This document shows, one piece after another, positions 6,006 through 8,428 of a DNA stretch of 8,428 nt. The notes under the pieces were generated by a model. That model had not been told where the DNA came from and searched no databases. It saw only the letters and a program-made list of their open reading frames with translations. Every line of letters begins with the position of its first letter. The stretch's first letter is position 1. Made by a program: the position numbers and the translations under genes. This DNA comes from Kiritimatiellia bacterium (lineage in GTDB: Bacteria; Verrucomicrobiota; Kiritimatiellia; RFP12; DVOR01): positions 1-8,428 of the forward strand of contig JAFYMU010000102.1 of the NCBI GenBank assembly GCA_017548245.1, written 5' to 3'.

Positions 6006-7319
6006 TTACTTACCGACGCAGAAGGTCGAGAAGACGCGGTCAAGAAGGTCGTCGGCGTAGGTACGGCCGAGGATGTCCCCGAGGGCTTCAGCTGCGGCGC
6101 GGAGTTGTTGGGCCGCAGGAACGTAACCAAGGTCGCCTTGGCGGAAGGCGGCAATTGCTTCGTGGAGGGCCTTGTCTGCGGTGGAGAGCAATGCAAATTG
6201 GCGTTCGTTGGCGAGGGTGGCGTGGGCGGTTTCGCCTTGGCTGAGCTTGAGGGCGTCACGCAGGGCTTGGCAAACGGTTTCGCGTGCGCGTTGGGGTTCG
6301 CAACGAACCGAGATTGCGAGGCTTCCCGCAGGAGCAGGCGTGAGGTCGGTCTTGGTGTGGATGACGATTGCGCCTTGGGGCGGCGGGTCGTTATCGGGTT
6401 CGGCGGTGAGGTAGAGTACAACGTCGGCTTGCTCGAGAAGTGCCTTGGTACGCGAGACGCCTTCGCGTTCAACCGCGCCAGGGGCATCGCGCAAGCCCGC
6501 GGTATCGGTGAGGCGAATAGGAACGCCATCAAGAAGGAAGGTCTCTTCAATGGAGTCACGGGTGGTGCCCGCTTCATTGCTTACAATGGCGCGTTCGTAG
6601 CCCAAGAGAAGGTTAAGCAGGGTCGATTTGCCTGCGTTGGGTTTACCTGCTAAAACGACCAACGCGCCGTCGCGCACCAAACGGCTTTCGTGCCAAGTGG
6701 CGAGCAAGGCTTGGGTCCGCTCCACCAGTTGTTGCAGCGTCGCTTCGGCTTCCTCAAAGAAGTCATCGGGAAGTTCGCCTTCGTCAAAGTCCAAAAGATG
6801 TTCGACCTGTACCGAATGGGCGAGGGTGTCCTCGTAGAGGGGAATTAAGGTCTGGCCAAGTTGGCCCTGTAAATTGGCGCGCGCGGCACGTTCGGCACGC
6901 GGACTACGGGCCGCGATGATGTCCGCCACAGCTTCGGCTTGGGTGAGGTCCATGCGCCCATTGAGGAAGGCGCGCTTGGTAAATTCGCCTGGTTGGTCGG
7001 GCCGTACGCCGAGTTCCCAAAGACGCTTGAGTACGCGTTGCGGCACAATCTGACCGCCATGAACGTGCAATTCAACCGTATCTTCGCCCGTATAACTATG
7101 CGGTGCGCGGAAAAAGAGAAGGACCGCGTCATCCATCACATCGCCTTTGCCATCATAGAGCGACGCATAGGCGAAGGTGCCAGCCTTCCGTTGGGACGGT
7201 GGCGTCTTCAAACGGGTGAGCTGGTCGGCAACGGTATACACCTCATCACCGCTCAAACGAATTACGGCGACGCCTCCCATACCCGAGGCAGTGGCGAGTG
7301 CGGCAATCGGTTCAGACAT
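6006..7319 (-). CDS. mnmE: tRNA uridine-5-carboxymethylaminomethyl modification GTPase MnmE
   Basis: MnmE is a cytoplasmic, K+-stimulated GTPase. With MnmG it adds (carboxymethyl)aminomethyl groups to wobble U34 of certain tRNAs, using a methylene-folate carbon. The 437 residues are complete, slightly shorter than E. coli MnmE (454). The N-terminal folate-binding domain (1-118) shows [10 protein letters not shown], the SYTGED motif (75-80) and HVHGG. A helical domain flanks the inserted G domain: G1 is GKPNAGKST (225-233, with Asn228 at the K+-coordinating position), G2 is GTTRD (251-255) and G3 is DTAG (272-275). Glu284 aligns with the catalytic Glu282 of E. coli. G4 reads TKTD (322-325) instead of the usual NKxD. 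The C-terminal CVGK (434-437) keeps the essential cysteine. The start overlaps the cobA-hemD stop by 8 bases (ATGTCTGA), which suggests translational coupling, though a good ribosome binding site is also present. Confidence 0.97.
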   Translation of the reverse strand: MSEPIAALATASGMGGVAVIRLSGDEVYTVADQLTRLKTPPSQRKAGTFAYASLYDGKGDVMDDAVLLFFRAPHSYTGEDTVELHVHGGQIVPQRVLKRLWELGVRPDQPGEFTKRAFLNGRMDLTQAEAVADIIAARSPRAERAARANLQGQLGQTLIPLYEDTLAHSVQVEHLLDFDEGELPDDFFEEAEATLQQLVERTQALLATWHESRLVRDGALVVLAGKPNAGKSTLLNLLLGYERAIVSNEAGTTRDSIEETFLLDGVPIRLTDTAGLRDAPGAVEREGVSRTKALLEQADVVLYLTAEPDNDPPPQGAIVIHTKTDLTPAPAGSLAISVRCEPQRARETVCQALRDALKLSQGETAHATLANERQFALLSTADKALHEAIAAFRQGDLGYVPAAQQLRAAAEALGDILGRTYADDLLDRVFSTFCVGK

Positions 7320-8428
7320 AAAGACTCCTCACGGCATAGGCGAACAACGCTTCATCAACGGTTTGAACGGGGGCGACCACCGCGGGTTCAACGCCTCGTT
7401 TGCGCAAGGTCGCGGCAGTGGGTTCGCCCATTGCAATGACGGGCTTGGTGTGGTCGGTGTCCGACGCCAACCATGCCGCAGCAGCAGAGGAGGAGGCTAA
7501 GAAGACGACATCATGCGGCGGCGGATTGGCGGTTGGGCAACTGACGGTGCGGTAGATGGGCAAATCTTTTACCTTTGCGCCACGTTGTTTGAGCGCTTCA
7601 GCCAACGATGGGCCCGCTTCTTCGCTACGAATCCGCAGGATCTTTTGCCCTGAGAGATCGTCAGGGAGTGTCGCAAGGAGTCCCTTTGCGGTGAAATGGG
7701 TTTCGGGCATGACGGTGTCCGTATTCAAGAAGGCCACCGCCTCCGCGGTTGCAGGACCCGTAACGGCAATTTTCTTGGGCACATATTGGATGGGACTGAC
7801 CATCTGTTGCAAGAAGAAGCGTGCGGCAGAGGGCGAGGTCAACACCAACCAGTTATAGGCCTTGCTGGGGCGAATTTTGACCTTAGCCGTCGGTTCAAAT
7901 TGAATCAAGGGCTGAACCACCGGAATGCCTCCATGGTCCGTCACTGCGAGGCGCGCCTTTTGGGCAACGCTTTCGCTGCCCGTAATCCAGATTTTACGTC
8001 CAGCAAAGGCGCCATTGAAGGGGAATTCGCGCGTCGTGAAGTGTCCGATGAGGAGCAATCCCGGGCGGTCAATCGTGAGGGGCGCGGCCGTTGCAAGATC
8101 ACCTGTGCAACCGCGCACAATCGTTTGAGCGGGCGTGCCGGCGTCATAAACAATCGCGTAGGGCGTTTCGGGCGGGTAGGTCTTGGCAATTTCGGCGGCC
8201 ATACCCAATGCCATAAACCACACCTGCGGCATTTCTGGCCCGGTGCTACGCGGGGTCGCCACTTGGAAACCGCGCGCTTCGCCGCGACGGGTGAGTAACA
8301 TCCCCGTGGCCGTGGTTGCCGTTTGGAGGGCACTTACACCTGGAAAGACACGGAAGGGGATGCCATCAGCACTCAACGCATCCGTTTCTTCGGTGAGGCG
8401 CCCAAAGAGTCCCGGATCACCGCCCTTC
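7312..8428 (-). CDS. hemD: Fused uroporphyrinogen-III C-methyltransferase / uroporphyrinogen-III synthase, 5' end cut off
   Basis: The synthase half cyclises hydroxymethylbilane to uroporphyrinogen III. The methyltransferase half (CobA/SUMT) uses SAM to make precorrin-2 for siroheme or cobalamin. The 371 visible residues start at [10 protein letters not shown], the hallmark KGGDP loop of SUMT. The frame stays open to the right edge, so the N-terminus (perhaps 80-90 residues) lies outside. The TTG at 8374-8376 is internal, not a start. SUMT continues through [11 protein letters not shown] (23-33) and TPAQTIVRG (98-106), ending near residue 137. HemD runs from about 143 to 371, with [13 protein letters not shown] (193-205), [12 protein letters not shown] (220-231), [10 protein letters not shown] (263-272), IYRTV (291-295) and [13 protein letters not shown] (308-320) at the expected spacing. 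The SUMT half appears shortened around residues 55-75, where the family's usual TGH segment is missing. It is the first visible gene of an operon with mnmE; the upstream genes are not visible. Confidence 0.9.
   Translation of the reverse strand, partial: KGGDPGLFGRLTEETDALSADGIPFRVFPGVSALQTATTATGMLLTRRGEARGFQVATPRSTGPEMPQVWFMALGMAAEIAKTYPPETPYAIVYDAGTPAQTIVRGCTGDLATAAPLTIDRPGLLLIGHFTTREFPFNGAFAGRKIWITGSESVAQKARLAVTDHGGIPVVQPLIQFEPTAKVKIRPSKAYNWLVLTSPSAARFFLQQMVSPIQYVPKKIAVTGPATAEAVAFLNTDTVMPETHFTAKGLLATLPDDLSGQKILRIRSEEAGPSLAEALKQRGAKVKDLPIYRTVSCPTANPPPHDVVFLASSSAAAAWLASDTDHTKPVIAMGEPTAATLRKRGVEPAVVAPVQTVDEALFAYAVRSLYV
7325..7330 (-). promoter_or_regulatory. mnmE ribosome binding site within the cobA-hemD 3' end
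   Basis: GAGGAG on the minus strand lies 5 bases before the mnmE ATG, inside the last codons of the upstream gene. It supports the chosen start and lets mnmE be initiated independently as well as by coupling across the 8-base overlap. Confidence 0.75.

Noticed and set aside
5991..6653. 220-residue plus-strand open frame opposite mnmE
   Set aside because: It is antisense to the MnmE G domain and the end of that gene, and its Gly/Ala/Val-rich composition is typical of a shadow frame.
8374..8376. TTG as the start of the synthase gene
   Set aside because: The frame stays open to the window edge and encodes the KGGDP hallmark upstream of this codon, so the gene is a fusion truncated by the window.
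1..8428. CRISPR array, tRNA/rRNA genes, insertion sequence, prophage or toxin-antitoxin pair
   Set aside because: I saw no regularly spaced direct repeats, no cloverleaf with a T-arm motif, no transposase or integrase motifs, and no small paired genes with ribosome binding sites on either strand.

Overview
This window looks like chromosomal DNA from a Gram-negative-type bacterium of the PVC group. The most likely match is Kiritimatiellota or Lentisphaerota. That assignment is an inference from the style of the large leucine-rich-repeat protein (blocks closed by GKPPA ... WEKxL ... WxG, then a bacterial-repeat domain and cadherin-like Ig domains) and from a fused uroporphyrinogen methyltransferase/synthase. 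No rRNA or other phylogenetic marker is present. No tRNA, rRNA, CRISPR array, transposase, integrase or phage gene was seen.

Layout. Bases 1-346 hold no credible gene. They are strongly G-skewed and rich in secondary structure: a G-run cluster, a bulged 10-bp stem enclosing inner hairpins, and several short perfect hairpins. They end in a plausible sigma70-type promoter (219-247) and leader. Bases 347-4489 (+) encode one very large secreted protein of 1380 residues with BspA-like leucine-rich repeats, a cysteine-rich N-terminal insert, Ig-like domains and an unrecognised C-terminal domain. A perfect 13-bp bidirectional terminator (4517-4551) separates it from convergent genes on the minus strand.

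The minus strand reads right to left. First is a 5'-truncated cobA-hemD fusion (siroheme/heme pathway, 7312-8428). It overlaps mnmE (tRNA wobble-uridine modification GTPase, 6006-7319) by 8 bases, so these two form an operon that ends at a hairpin terminator (5950-5980). Next comes tig (trigger factor, 4573-5853), which has its own promoter with an extended -10 (5891-5919).

Functionally, the three minus-strand genes are housekeeping: tetrapyrrole synthesis, tRNA modification and nascent-chain folding. The plus-strand gene is accessory in character: secreted or surface-exposed, modular and cysteine-rich. Its coding-strand GC skew changes sign along its length. The least explained items are the cysteine-rich insert with a DnaJ-like CxxCxGxG motif, the run of repeated GVLY/AIP modules that lack the usual LRR_5 signature, the C-terminal domain, and the folded G-rich block upstream. 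No complete new defence or mobile system is visible.
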